Source: G963674665 sp963674665 (GTDB taxonomy: Bacteria; Desulfobacterota; Desulfovibrionia; Desulfovibrionales; Desulfovibrionaceae). Taken from it: DNA of 64,000 nucleotides. Made by a program: the position numbers and the translations under genes. Within the stretch, counting starts at the first letter, position 1. Each line of letters opens with the position of its first letter. Location of the stretch: contig CAXXPL010000009.1 in NCBI GenBank assembly GCA_963674665.2, positions 620,001 through 684,000 of the forward strand, read 5' to 3'. This document shows, piece by piece, positions 39,446-47,850 of this stretch. Below the pieces are notes generated by a model. The model was given only the letters and a program-made list of their open reading frames with translations, ran no database searches and was not told the DNA's origin.

Positions 39446-39490
39446 GGGAGGGACCCGGGGGGGGCCCTTTCCATAGAAAGGGTCCCTCCC
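39446..39490 (+). terminator. strong GC hairpin after the TylF-like gene
   Basis: GGGAGGGACCC and GGGTCCCTCCC form a perfect 11-bp stem with an inner CCCTTTC/GAAAGGG stem. The following GGGAAACTC has no U-tract on the + strand, so its termination efficiency is uncertain. Confidence 0.65.
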
Positions 39491-39532
39491 GGGAAACTCA
39501 GTATCCTCTCAAAATTTCATTCACCAACCAGC

Positions 39533-39654
39533 TAGAGTATTTACGCTTGAAATGCTTAACGGCTGGCAAAGCCAGCCGTTAAGCATTTCGCGGCAAGGAT
39601 TTACAGGTAAATCCTTGCAGAGCATTTGAACTTTTTCAAAGTTAAAATGCTCTA
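39533..39654. mobile_element. MITE-like element, copy B (well preserved)
   Basis: 122-bp non-coding element with TA at both ends. Structure: left end CTAGAGTATTT; a perfect 18-bp-arm palindrome (39550-39588, AAATGCTTAACGGCTGGC with a 3-nt loop); a second perfect 12-bp-arm hairpin (GCAAGGATTTAC, 39593-39618); right end AAAGTTAAAATGCTCTA. The last 17 bases match the left end of the IS630 element exactly when reversed. The right TA forms part of the deoC stop codon. Confidence 0.8.
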
Positions 39655-40317
39655 GGCGCTCTCCACGATGGCGACGCCGGCGCTGGCGCCGATGCGGCTG
39701 GCTCCGGCCTCGATCATGGCCATGGTGTGCTCGTAGTTCTTGATGCCGCCGGAGGCCTTTACGCCCATATCCGGTCCCACCTCGGCACGCATGAGGGCGA
39801 TGTCCTCGACCGTGGCGCCGCCTTTGCTGAAGCCGGTGCTGGTCTTGACAAAGTGCGCCCCTGCGGCCTTAGACAGGCGGCAGGCGATCCTTTTCTCGTC
39901 GTCGGTGAGCAGGCAGGTCTCGATGATGACCTTGACCAGGGCCTTGGGATTGACTTCGGCAACGGCATCCACCACAGCCTGGATATCCTGCTCGACGTAG
40001 TCTTCCTTGCCGTCCTTAAGCGCGCCCACGTTGATGACCATGTCCAACTCGGTGGCTCCCTGGGAGGCTGCGAGAGCCGCCTCCTGGGCCTTGGTCCGCG
40101 TGGCGTTGGCGCCCAGGGGGAAGCCGATGACCGTGCATACGTCCACGCCCGACCCCTTCAGCTTCTCCACGCACAGGGGCACGTAGCAGGGGTTTACGCA
40201 GACAGAGGCGAATCCGTATTGACTGGCCTCGTCGCACAGTTTTTCGATGGCCGATTGCTGGGCCTCGGGCTTAAGAATTGTGTGGTCGATGTACTTGGCC
40301 AGTTCCTGCTTGTTCAT
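39652..40317 (-). CDS. deoC: deoxyribose-phosphate aldolase
   Basis: 221-aa class I aldolase of standard bacterial length. The Schiff-base Lys is in HFVKTSTGF, the catalytic pair in ELDMVINVG and GVKASGGI. It cleaves 2-deoxyribose 5-phosphate to acetaldehyde and glyceraldehyde 3-phosphate; relatives in sugar operons may act on other phosphates. The ATG at 40317 follows GGAG; the open frame upstream to 40449 overlaps a terminator and is rejected. Its TAG stop coincides with the MITE edge. It is last in an operon with an ABC transporter and a sugar kinase, with a terminator hairpin between. Confidence 0.93.
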   Translation of the reverse strand: MNKQELAKYIDHTILKPEAQQSAIEKLCDEASQYGFASVCVNPCYVPLCVEKLKGSGVDVCTVIGFPLGANATRTKAQEAALAASQGATELDMVINVGALKDGKEDYVEQDIQAVVDAVAEVNPKALVKVIIETCLLTDDEKRIACRLSKAAGAHFVKTSTGFSKGGATVEDIALMRAEVGPDMGVKASGGIKNYEHTMAMIEAGASRIGASAGVAIVESA

Positions 40318-40360
40318 AACTATCTCCGGTTGGGCATTGTACGCATTATCTGCACTGTAG

Positions 40361-40416
40361 AAAAAGGCCGGTCCCGCGTCAGGAGTTCGTTTGGAGAGAA
40401 AGGGCGCGGGACCGGC
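40361..40416 (-). terminator. terminator between the binding-protein gene and deoC
   Basis: On the - strand CGCC..GGTCCCGCG-type arms (GCCGGTCCCGCG at 40367-40378 and CGCGGGACCGGC at 40405-40416) form a perfect 12-bp stem followed by five U. It probably lowers deoC expression relative to the transporter genes. Confidence 0.82.
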
Positions 40417-40432
40417 GGATGCGGGTGATAAA

Positions 40433-41383
40433 CTATTTGGTTTCAGCAAACACCTTGGAATCGTCCAGGTACTTGGCGGCGTTCTCCTTGGTGATCAGGC
40501 CGGTACCGGCGTCGATGAATTCAGGAAAGGACTTGCCTTCCAGCACGCCCATGGCGGTCTCGACGGCCAAAGCGCCCAGAAGGGCGGGGTCGTTAAGTAC
40601 TGTGCCGGAGTAGGTGCCGGCCTCGATGGCCTTGATGGCCTGCATCAGGCCGTCCACACCGATGATCTTGACCTGGTCCAGCTTGCCGTTCTGCTTCAGG
40701 ACCTGGGCGGCACCCAGCGCCATGTCGTCATTGTGGGCGTAAACCAGGGCCACGTCCTGGTTGGCTTCGAACATATCCTGGAAAGCCTTTACGGCCTTGG
40801 AGCGGATGTATTCGCAGTAGGGGCTCTGCACCACGGTGATGCCTTTTTCGGCGTCAACAGCCTGATGGAAGCCGTCGCGGCGGTCCATCATGACCTTGCC
40901 GCCCGCGGCGCCCTGAATCTCGATGATCTTGCCCTTGGCCTTACCCTTGCCGCCCAGCAGCTCCACGGCCAGCTTGCCGGCTTCGTAACCCATCTTTTTG
41001 TTGTCGCGACCCACGAAGGTGGCGAGTTTACCCTTGGCGGGGCGGTCCACGGCGATAACCGGGATGTTGGCGGACTCGGCGGCACGCATGGCCGGGGCAA
41101 CACCACCGGGGTTCACGGCGTTCAGCAGCAGGACGTCGATGCCCTTGGTCAGCAGATCCTGAACGTCCTTGTTCTGCTTGGCGATGTCTCCCTGGGCGTC
41201 GACATAGATGAGTTTAGCGCCCAGCTCATTGGCCTTCTTCTCCGCGGCTTCCATCAGGGCCACGTAGAACGGGGAGTCGAGGGTCACTTGGGAAAAGCCG
41301 ATGATTTTCTGTTGCGCGGAGGCAAGACCCGCGCTGGCCATCAATGCGACTGCCATCAGGAAAACGACCAAACCTCTTTTCAT
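40433..41383 (-). CDS. sugar ABC transporter substrate-binding protein, ribose type
   Basis: 316-aa periplasmic binding protein of the RbsB/LacI family. It has a signal peptide to about residue 23 (LASAQ), then IIGFSQVTLDSPFYVALMEAA, VLLLNAVNPGGVAPA, VYAHNDDMALGAAQVL and GVDGLMQAIKAI. It binds a pentose, hexose or polyol outside the inner membrane. Neighbours are its permease and ATPase upstream, and a polyol-type dehydrogenase, so a sugar alcohol is a possible ligand. Confidence 0.94.
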   Translation of the reverse strand: MKRGLVVFLMAVALMASAGLASAQQKIIGFSQVTLDSPFYVALMEAAEKKANELGAKLIYVDAQGDIAKQNKDVQDLLTKGIDVLLLNAVNPGGVAPAMRAAESANIPVIAVDRPAKGKLATFVGRDNKKMGYEAGKLAVELLGGKGKAKGKIIEIQGAAGGKVMMDRRDGFHQAVDAEKGITVVQSPYCEYIRSKAVKAFQDMFEANQDVALVYAHNDDMALGAAQVLKQNGKLDQVKIIGVDGLMQAIKAIEAGTYSGTVLNDPALLGALAVETAMGVLEGKSFPEFIDAGTGLITKENAAKYLDDSKVFAETK

Positions 41384-41429
41384 GACATACCTCCGTGAGT
41401 TGTTATGGACGTGCCGGGCCCAACACCCG

Positions 41430-42392
41430 TCAATCGCGCGTCCGGAAGAACTGGTTGAGCATCAGGGCCACCACGATGATCACGCCTTTGAAGATCATCT
41501 GGTAGTATGAGGACAAACCAGCCAGGTTGAATATGTTGGTGATGATGGCGAGCAGCCATACGCCGCCGAAGGTGCCGATGACGCCGCCGCAGCCGCCCAT
41601 GAGGGACGCGCCGCCGAGCACCACCGCCGCGATGGCGTCCAGCTCCATGCCCTTGCCCGCTGTGGGCTGCCCCACTGTGAGCCAGGAGGCGGTGAGAATG
41701 CCGCCAAGGGCGGAGAGCGCGCCCGAGAGCATGAACACGAAGATGATGTTGCGCTTTACATGGATGCCGGACAACCGCGCGGCCTCGGCGTTGCCGCCCA
41801 CCGCGTAGAGCCCGCGGCCGAAGGTGGTGTACTTGAGCATGAGGGCCGAGAGCACTGTGATGAGGATCCAGACCAGGCCGCTCACAGGCAGGCCGAAGAT
41901 GAAGCCCGCGCCCAGCCACTGGAAGGCCTCGGGCAGGTCGAAGATGGGCGTGCCGTCGGTGGTGAGCAGGGCGAAGCCGCGTGCAGCCACCATTGTTGCC
42001 AGGGTGGTGATGAAGGAGGGCACGCCTCCCTTGGCACTGACCACGCCGTTGAACATACCCAGCAGCAGGCCCAAGGCCAGGCTGGCGCCGATGGCTATGA
42101 TGATGGGGTATCCGCTTGCCATGAGCACGGACACGACCATGCCGGCAAAGGCCAGCACCGAGCCGACTCCCAGGTCGATGCCGCCAACCAGGATGACCAG
42201 GGTCATGCCCACGCTGACAACGCCGATGGTGGAGGACTGCTGCAACAGGTTTACGAAGTTCTGCAGGGTGAAGAATTTCGGCGAAATGACCGCAGCGACG
42301 CACGCAAAGATGACTATGAACATCAGCAAGTTGTACTTGCGGAAAAACTCTTTCCACTGAATGTCGCGGCTGGGGGCGTTAACGGCTTTCAT
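41430..42392 (-). CDS. sugar ABC transporter permease, ribose type
   Basis: 320-aa RbsC-family permease with about ten hydrophobic segments. The signature VLGGASLMGGCGGVIGTFGGV near the C-terminus and the IDLGVGSVLAFAGM segment near the N-terminus are typical of the branch. Its start overlaps the end of the ATPase gene by 14 bp, showing translational coupling. Confidence 0.94.
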   Translation of the reverse strand: MKAVNAPSRDIQWKEFFRKYNLLMFIVIFACVAAVISPKFFTLQNFVNLLQQSSTIGVVSVGMTLVILVGGIDLGVGSVLAFAGMVVSVLMASGYPIIIAIGASLALGLLLGMFNGVVSAKGGVPSFITTLATMVAARGFALLTTDGTPIFDLPEAFQWLGAGFIFGLPVSGLVWILITVLSALMLKYTTFGRGLYAVGGNAEAARLSGIHVKRNIIFVFMLSGALSALGGILTASWLTVGQPTAGKGMELDAIAAVVLGGASLMGGCGGVIGTFGGVWLLAIITNIFNLAGLSSYYQMIFKGVIIVVALMLNQFFRTRD

Positions 42393-43884
42393 TTCCTTCT
42401 CCGGTTAGGGCTGTGTGCAAAATCCGCTTGGTTGAAAAGGGCGGTGTGAACTCGCCCACAATATTGCCTTCGTACAGCACGAGAATCCTGTGGCACATGC
42501 ACTCCAGCTCCTCGAGCTCGGAGGACGCCACAACAGTTGCTGTTTCCGGCTTCCCGGCAAAACTCCTGATGATCTCGTAGACCTCCTCTTTGGCGCCCAC
42601 GTCGATGCCCTGGGTGGGCTCGTCGAACAGCAGCAGCTTGGACCTCTTCATCAGCCACTTGGCGATGACCACCTTCTGCTGGTTGCCCCCTGAGAGACTG
42701 CGGACCTCGGTCATGACGCTTGGGGTTTTGATCCGGAGCTTGTTCACGAAATTGCGCGCAAGGGCGTAGAGTCTGCTGGGGATGAGCAGGCCGTGGACCG
42801 AGACGTCCGGGCTGGCCGCGATGGCAGCGTTCTCCCAGACCGGCAGGCCGAGGATCAGGCCCTGGGTCTTGCGCTGCTCCGGGATCAGTCCCACGCCTCT
42901 TTTCATGGCGTCCACAGGCGAGTTCAGGGCGACCTCGCTGCCGTTGAGTTCTATGGTGCCGTCATAGCGCAGGGAGCCGAACAGCGAGTGCAGGATCTCC
43001 GAGCGCCCGGACCCCACAAGGCCGTAAAGGCCCAGTATCTCGCCCTCCTTGACGTGGAAGTACAAACACTTGAGCACGTTGTTGGTCAGGCAGTGGGTGC
43101 GGATGATGTCCTTGTCGCTGTGCGGAGGGAGGGCGCAGCTCTGACCGCTGCGCACATCGTGACCGATCATCAGCCGGACCAGGCTCTTGATGTTGAGATC
43201 CTTGATGGGGCCGGTGTGGGCCTTTTTGCCGTCGCGCAGCACAGTGACCGTGTCCCCCACCAGGAACAGCTCTTCCAGCCGGTGGGAGATGTAGATGATG
43301 GTCACACCCTGGGCCTTGAGGTCGAAGACCACTTTGACCAGTGCCTTGAACTCCTCCTCGCTCAGGGTGGCCGAGGGCTCGTCCATGACCACCACCCGGG
43401 CCTCGGCTGCCAGGGCTTTGCAGAGCTCGACGATCTGCTTGTGCCCCATGCTGAGGCTGGAAACCGTTGCCTCGGGCCTGATGGCGATGCCAAGGCGCTG
43501 GAGCAGCTCGCTCGCACGCCTGCTCATGGCTCCCCAATCCACCACGCCGGGCAGTGTCTTGGGGTACTGCCCCAGGAAGATGTTTTCGGCGACGCTCAGC
43601 TCCTCCACCAGGGAGAGTTCCTGATAGATGACCGCGATGCCTGCCTTGAGGCCGTCCCTGGGGCTTTGGATGGAGATTTCCTCGCCGTTGATGAAAATGC
43701 CGCCGGAGTCCGCGGTGTACACCCCGGAGAGGATCTTCATCAGGGTGGATTTTCCCGCGCCGTTGGCGCCTATGAGGCAGTGTACCTCGCCGGCGTTCAC
43801 CGTGAAGTCCACCTGGTCCAGGGCCTTGACCCCGGGGAAGGACTTGTTGATGGAGCGCATCTCGAGAAGTGGTGTGTCAGCCAT
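42379..43884 (-). CDS. sugar ABC transporter ATP-binding protein, ribose type (two nucleotide-binding domains)
   Basis: 501-aa RbsA/MglA-type ATPase with two fused ABC domains. The first has Walker A GANGAGKSTLMKIL, signature LSMGHKQ and Walker B VVVMDEPSA. The second has a degenerate Walker A (GLVGSGRSEIL), signature LSGGNQQK and Walker B LLLFDEPTQGID. That asymmetry is normal for the family. It powers the permease encoded next. Confidence 0.95.
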   Translation of the reverse strand: MADTPLLEMRSINKSFPGVKALDQVDFTVNAGEVHCLIGANGAGKSTLMKILSGVYTADSGGIFINGEEISIQSPRDGLKAGIAVIYQELSLVEELSVAENIFLGQYPKTLPGVVDWGAMSRRASELLQRLGIAIRPEATVSSLSMGHKQIVELCKALAAEARVVVMDEPSATLSEEEFKALVKVVFDLKAQGVTIIYISHRLEELFLVGDTVTVLRDGKKAHTGPIKDLNIKSLVRLMIGHDVRSGQSCALPPHSDKDIIRTHCLTNNVLKCLYFHVKEGEILGLYGLVGSGRSEILHSLFGSLRYDGTIELNGSEVALNSPVDAMKRGVGLIPEQRKTQGLILGLPVWENAAIAASPDVSVHGLLIPSRLYALARNFVNKLRIKTPSVMTEVRSLSGGNQQKVVIAKWLMKRSKLLLFDEPTQGIDVGAKEEVYEIIRSFAGKPETATVVASSELEELECMCHRILVLYEGNIVGEFTPPFSTKRILHTALTGEGNESR

Positions 43885-43886
43885 GG

Positions 43887-45398
43887 CTATGCCTTTCTCC
43901 CTGCGCGCATGAGCGGGGCAAGGGCTTCGTAGGTGGCCAGATAACGCTGGTGGGACTCGTCATAGATCCCGGCCAGGGCCGGGTTGGGTTCCACCACGCT
44001 GCGCCGGTGAACCATGGCCTCTGCCGCGGCCTGGAAGTCGGGGTGGATGCCCACGCCCACCGAGCCGGTCATTGCGCCGCCCAGAAGCACGGCGTCCGTG
44101 TCCATGGTCAGGACAATGGGGGTCTGGCAGATGTCCGCGATGATCTGCAGCCACAGGGGGTTCTTGGTCACGCCGCCGCACACCACCATGCTGTCCACCT
44201 GGTAGCCGCCTTTTCTGAAGGCGCTGAGGATGTTGCGCGTGCCGTGGGCCACGGACTCGAGAACCGCCCGGTACATGTGCCCCCGTGTGTGGTGCAGGTT
44301 CATGCCCCACATGCAGCCGGTGAGGTCCGGGTCGCAGACCGGGGTGCGGCTGCCCTGCCAGAAATCCAGCACAGTGAGGCCATCGCAACCCGGAGGGGCG
44401 GTGGCGGCCTCCTGAGCCAGCAGGCCGTAAGCCTCTTCACCGAGGTCCTTGGCAAACACGTCCTTGAACCAGCGCGTGATGGCGCCGGCCGAGGTCTGGC
44501 CGCCCTCGAGAAGACAGTATCCGGGGACCACGGCGTTGGAATAGGGACCCCAGAGCCCGGGAATGAACATGCGCTCCCGGCTCAGGGCCAGGTGCACGAA
44601 GGAGGTCCCCATTATCACTCCCATAATGCCGGGAACCACCGTACCCAGGCCGACCATGCCCACGTGGGCGTCGATGCCGCCCTGTATGAGTACCGGAGCC
44701 CCCTTGATGCCGAGGGCCTCGGCGGCTTGGGGCGTCACCCTCCCAACGGGCTCACCCATGGCCCTGACAGTGGTGGGCCACTTTTCCGCATACTCTGGAA
44801 AACCGATGTCCTTGAAAAAGTCCTCTGCAAAGCCACCTTCCACGTCGGAGAAGGTCCACTTGCAGCTTGCGTTGCACTTGGAGGCGGCCCACTCGCCGGA
44901 GAGCTTGTAGTTGAGCCAGTCCAGGGCCTCCACGATCTTGTGGGCCCCGGAATAGATGTCCGGTTTGTTGTTCTTCAGCCACAGGGTCTTTGGGAGCATC
45001 CACTCCACGGAGACCCCGCCGCCGCAGTATGAGAGAATGGGGTGCCCGGTGGCATTGACCATGGCGCACTCTTCCCTGGCGCGGGTGTCCATCCACAGGA
45101 TGGCGTCGCTCATGGGTTCAACCTGGGCATCCACGGGTAAAACGGTGGAGGAGGTGGCTCCTATGCAGATCGCCGCGGCCTTGTCGTCATCGGAAAGGGC
45201 CGCCGCGGCCTGGTGACAGCAGGAGCACACCGCCTTCCACCAGTCGGAGGGTCGTTGCTCCGCCCAACCAGGGCGGGGGTAATGCGTTTCATAAGCGACT
45301 TCGGCCATGGACAAACGGTTGCCTGTCTCGTCGAAGCAGGCCGCCCGGGCGCTCTGGGTGCCGAGGTCGATACTGAACAAGACGTTTCGAGCCATCAC
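43887..45398 (-). CDS. FGGY-family carbohydrate kinase
   Basis: 503-aa kinase of the xylulokinase/glycerol-kinase fold. LFSIDLGTQSARAACFDETG is the N-terminal phosphate motif and WMDTRA.. the next; the C-terminal part has GGVTKNPLWLQIIADI and GGAMTGSVGVG. It phosphorylates a ketose or polyol made after uptake. It ends 2 bp before the ATPase gene. Substrate specificity is not assignable by eye; xylulose, ribulose and other ketoses are all possible. Confidence 0.92.
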   Translation of the reverse strand: MMARNVLFSIDLGTQSARAACFDETGNRLSMAEVAYETHYPRPGWAEQRPSDWWKAVCSCCHQAAAALSDDDKAAAICIGATSSTVLPVDAQVEPMSDAILWMDTRAREECAMVNATGHPILSYCGGGVSVEWMLPKTLWLKNNKPDIYSGAHKIVEALDWLNYKLSGEWAASKCNASCKWTFSDVEGGFAEDFFKDIGFPEYAEKWPTTVRAMGEPVGRVTPQAAEALGIKGAPVLIQGGIDAHVGMVGLGTVVPGIMGVIMGTSFVHLALSRERMFIPGLWGPYSNAVVPGYCLLEGGQTSAGAITRWFKDVFAKDLGEEAYGLLAQEAATAPPGCDGLTVLDFWQGSRTPVCDPDLTGCMWGMNLHHTRGHMYRAVLESVAHGTRNILSAFRKGGYQVDSMVVCGGVTKNPLWLQIIADICQTPIVLTMDTDAVLLGGAMTGSVGVGIHPDFQAAAEAMVHRRSVVEPNPALAGIYDESHQRYLATYEALAPLMRAGRKA

Positions 45399-45434
45399 GT
45401 ACTCCAGTCATGCGGTAAGTCAGGGAAGCCGCGG

Positions 45435-45456
45435 GCGCCGCCTGGTAGGGCGGCGC
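45435..45456 (-). terminator. intercistronic hairpin between dehydrogenase and kinase genes
   Basis: GCGCCGCC and GGCGGCGC form an 8-bp stem with a 6-nt loop. No U-tract follows, so it is likely an mRNA-processing or stability element rather than a full terminator. Confidence 0.5.
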
Positions 45457-45473
45457 ACTGACGCGGCCCGAAA

Positions 45474-46529
45474 TCAGGGCAAGAACATGATCTTGTTGAA
45501 GTAGAACTTTTCCTTGGCGAGCCTGGTGAAGAATTCAGGGCCTTCTTCGAGCTGCAGCCTGTGGCTGATGAAGGACTCCTTCCACAGGGCGCCCTGTTGC
45601 ATGAGTTCCACGCTGTAGGTCCACTCGCGCCCGGGAAAGGGCTTGGAAAAGGAGTTCCAGCTGCCCTGGATGCGGAGTTCGCCGCGCAGGATGCGGTCAA
45701 CGGCCTTTTCACTCAGGGTCAGGGAATCGTGGGAGATGCCCAGGAAGATGATGGTCGCGTGATTGGCGGCGGAGAGCACGCACTGGTGCTGGGCCACCTG
45801 CACACCGGAGGCGTCCAGGATCACGTCGGCACCGTCAGGAGCGATCTTCCTGATGGCCACCGAGGCTTCGGTCTCCAGGCTGTTGACAACCTCGTCGCAG
45901 CCCGCGTCCTTGGCCAGGTCCAGCTTGTCCTTGCTCACGTCCACGCCGATGACGGTCTTGGCGCCAAGATGCTTGGCCAACTGCACGGCGAACAGGCCGA
46001 TGGGACCCACGCCGACGATGGCGACAACGCTGTCCGGGGTGATGTCGGTCTTGCTCAGGGCATGCACCGCGTTGGCCGCGGGGTCCACCATGGCGCCGGC
46101 CTCGAAGGTCACTTCGTCGGGGAGCGGGATGAGGTTGGCCTTGGGCACGCGTACGTACTCGGCCATGGCGCCGTCGGAGCGGGATCCCAGGTAGTCGTAG
46201 CTCTCGCACAGGGAATAATGCCCCTTGTCGCACCACTGGCACTTCATGCAGGGGATCAGAGGGGCGGCGGTGACGCGCTGACCGATCTTCACGTTGTCCA
46301 CATCCGCGCCTGTATCCACCACAACGCCGGAAAACTCGTGGCCGGTGATGAGCTCGGAAATGTGGGCACCGTACTTGAGGATCCTGGGGATGTCCGAGCC
46401 GCAGACACCGCAGGCCTTGACGTTGACCAGCGCCTCGTCTGGCTTGATCTGCGGGACCGGGACCGTTTCGAAACGTACGTCGCCCGGGGCATGCAATTTA
46501 AGGGCGCGCATGGTCGTGGGTAAAGTCAT
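45474..46529 (-). CDS. zinc-dependent polyol dehydrogenase, GatD-like
   Basis: 351-aa medium-chain dehydrogenase. Catalytic zinc ligands are Cys in CGVCGSD and His/Glu in GHEFSG; the structural zinc is bound by CMKCQWC..GHYSLC, and the cofactor motif is VGVGPIGLFAVQL. The segments ILKYGAH, LGSRSDGAMAEY and GSWNSFSKPFPGREW parallel galactitol-1-phosphate dehydrogenase. It probably oxidises a sugar alcohol or its phosphate to the ketose used by the FGGY kinase. It is the first enzyme gene after the RpiR regulator. Confidence 0.9.
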   Translation of the reverse strand: MTLPTTMRALKLHAPGDVRFETVPVPQIKPDEALVNVKACGVCGSDIPRILKYGAHISELITGHEFSGVVVDTGADVDNVKIGQRVTAAPLIPCMKCQWCDKGHYSLCESYDYLGSRSDGAMAEYVRVPKANLIPLPDEVTFEAGAMVDPAANAVHALSKTDITPDSVVAIVGVGPIGLFAVQLAKHLGAKTVIGVDVSKDKLDLAKDAGCDEVVNSLETEASVAIRKIAPDGADVILDASGVQVAQHQCVLSAANHATIIFLGISHDSLTLSEKAVDRILRGELRIQGSWNSFSKPFPGREWTYSVELMQQGALWKESFISHRLQLEEGPEFFTRLAKEKFYFNKIMFLP

Positions 46530-46542
46530 GACGAATCCTTTG

Positions 46543-47388
46543 TTAGTATTTCAGGTACGAGGTCGACCTGTACGCTGTCTCCAGCGCCTCCAGGGCGGGA
46601 TCCCCCCTGCGGATGCACAGGCCGATATATAAGGTCTCGATAATCGCCATCTGCACCATGCGGGTCATGGCCGCGTCGGTGCGGTAGGTCATCTCGTCGG
46701 AAACGCTGGAGATGACCACGTCGGCGATTTTTGCCAGCGGAGAGTCCTTGGAGCCGGTCACGGCGATGACCTTGACCGTGGGCCTGATCTTTTCCACCGG
46801 GATGATCAGGTCCTTGCTCTCTCCGGAATGTGATATGGCGACCACCACGTCCCCGGGCCTGGGCAGCGCGAGCACCGAGGCCGTGACGTGAGGATCGCAC
46901 ATGGCGCGGCAATTGGGGATGAGCTTGGAGAACTTGAAGCAGGCCATGTCGGCCATGGCCGCGGAGATGGCGAAGCCCAGGAAGAATGCCCGCTCGGCCT
47001 TTTCCAGCAGGGCCAGGGCGTCCTCCATGGCCTTGGTGTCCAGCAGGGCCAGGTTGGCGTCCAGCACCCGGATGGCGCCGTTGAAAATCTTCTGTTTCAG
47101 GGTGGCCAGGCTGTCCTGCCCCGTGATGTCCTCGTAGGTGCGGTAATAGGAGTTCTCGGCGAGTTCGGCGGCAAGGGTCACCTTGAGGTCATTATAGCTG
47201 CTCAGCCCCAGTTGCCTGTAGTAACGCACGATGGTTGCCTCGCTCTTGGCCCCGCAGGCGTCCGCCAGCTGCGTGATGGACATCTTCACGACCTTTTCCG
47301 GATTTTCGGAGATGAACCGGCTTATGGCCTGCTGTGTCTTGCTCATGGACGGCATGTTCATCCGAATAGTCGGCAGGATTTTTTTCAT
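46543..47388 (-). CDS. RpiR-family transcriptional regulator (helix-turn-helix plus SIS domain)
   Basis: 281-aa regulator. The N-terminal HTH_6 domain contains SKTQQAISRFISENPEKVVKMSITQLADACG and SEATIVRYYRQLGL. A SIS sugar-phosphate-binding domain follows (AFFLGFAISAAMADM, VVAISHSGESKDLI, VIAVTGSKDSPLA). It likely senses a phosphosugar made by the kinase of the same operon. The ATG at 47388 is preferred; the open frame to 47463 runs through the -10 region. It is autoregulated if the palindrome over its promoter is its operator. Confidence 0.9.
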   Translation of the reverse strand: MKKILPTIRMNMPSMSKTQQAISRFISENPEKVVKMSITQLADACGAKSEATIVRYYRQLGLSSYNDLKVTLAAELAENSYYRTYEDITGQDSLATLKQKIFNGAIRVLDANLALLDTKAMEDALALLEKAERAFFLGFAISAAMADMACFKFSKLIPNCRAMCDPHVTASVLALPRPGDVVVAISHSGESKDLIIPVEKIRPTVKVIAVTGSKDSPLAKIADVVISSVSDEMTYRTDAAMTRMVQMAIIETLYIGLCIRRGDPALEALETAYRSTSYLKY

Positions 47389-47428
47389 AAGAAAATTTTT
47401 TTCCTTTAGCCCGGAAGGTTGTTCTAAA

Positions 47429-47444
47429 TGAAAAAATTTTTTCA
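47429..47444. promoter_or_regulatory. perfect 16-bp palindrome, candidate RpiR operator
   Basis: TGAAAAAATTTTTTCA lies between the -10 box and the rpiR start. A related, less perfect AT palindrome (GAAAATTTTTTTC) follows at 47391-47403. The placement is right for autorepression. Confidence 0.55.
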
Positions 47445-47445
47445 A

Positions 47446-47474
47446 AAAATATCCCTGTGACAATCCTGTGTCAA
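47446..47474 (-). promoter_or_regulatory. sigma-70-type promoter of the rpiR operon
   Basis: On the - strand a perfect TTGACA (-35, 47469-47474) is followed after 17 bp by TATTTT (-10, 47446-47451). The start of transcription would lie inside the palindrome at 47429. Confidence 0.7.
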
Positions 47475-47850
47475 GAAGGTTTTTCTCTCATCTTACCAAG
47501 TTGATACATTTTACAACGTCGTATATTCGCCCCTCGACTGAGAAAATTCTTATTAATGGTAGGGAAATATTCAGGAAATAAAGTGTGAGGTTTATTACCG
47601 ACTCCCGGCATCTGCAATCAGTAGGTCGAATTACCAGGAAAAAAATATTTGCATCCGTAGTTATGTTTCAACAATTGACATTATGCTCATCAAAAGTCCG
47701 AGTGACCGGAAACGGACTATGCCGAGGGGCTTCTTCCGCACCCAGGAAAGGCTCCCACTCCGTGCCGTGGACATTGTCCCTGTTATGAGTGAAAAATGGG
47801 GGTGGAGCCCGTGGTTCGATCCGGGCTATTACGAGAATGAAGGTAAAGAA
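47475..47850. other. gene-free stretch between divergent rpiR and BKACE genes
   Basis: About 375 bp. It must hold the promoter of the BKACE gene. A frame open from 47683 is an upstream extension of that gene and not convincing as protein. No RNA gene or repeat is seen apart from AT-rich tracts. Confidence 0.45.
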
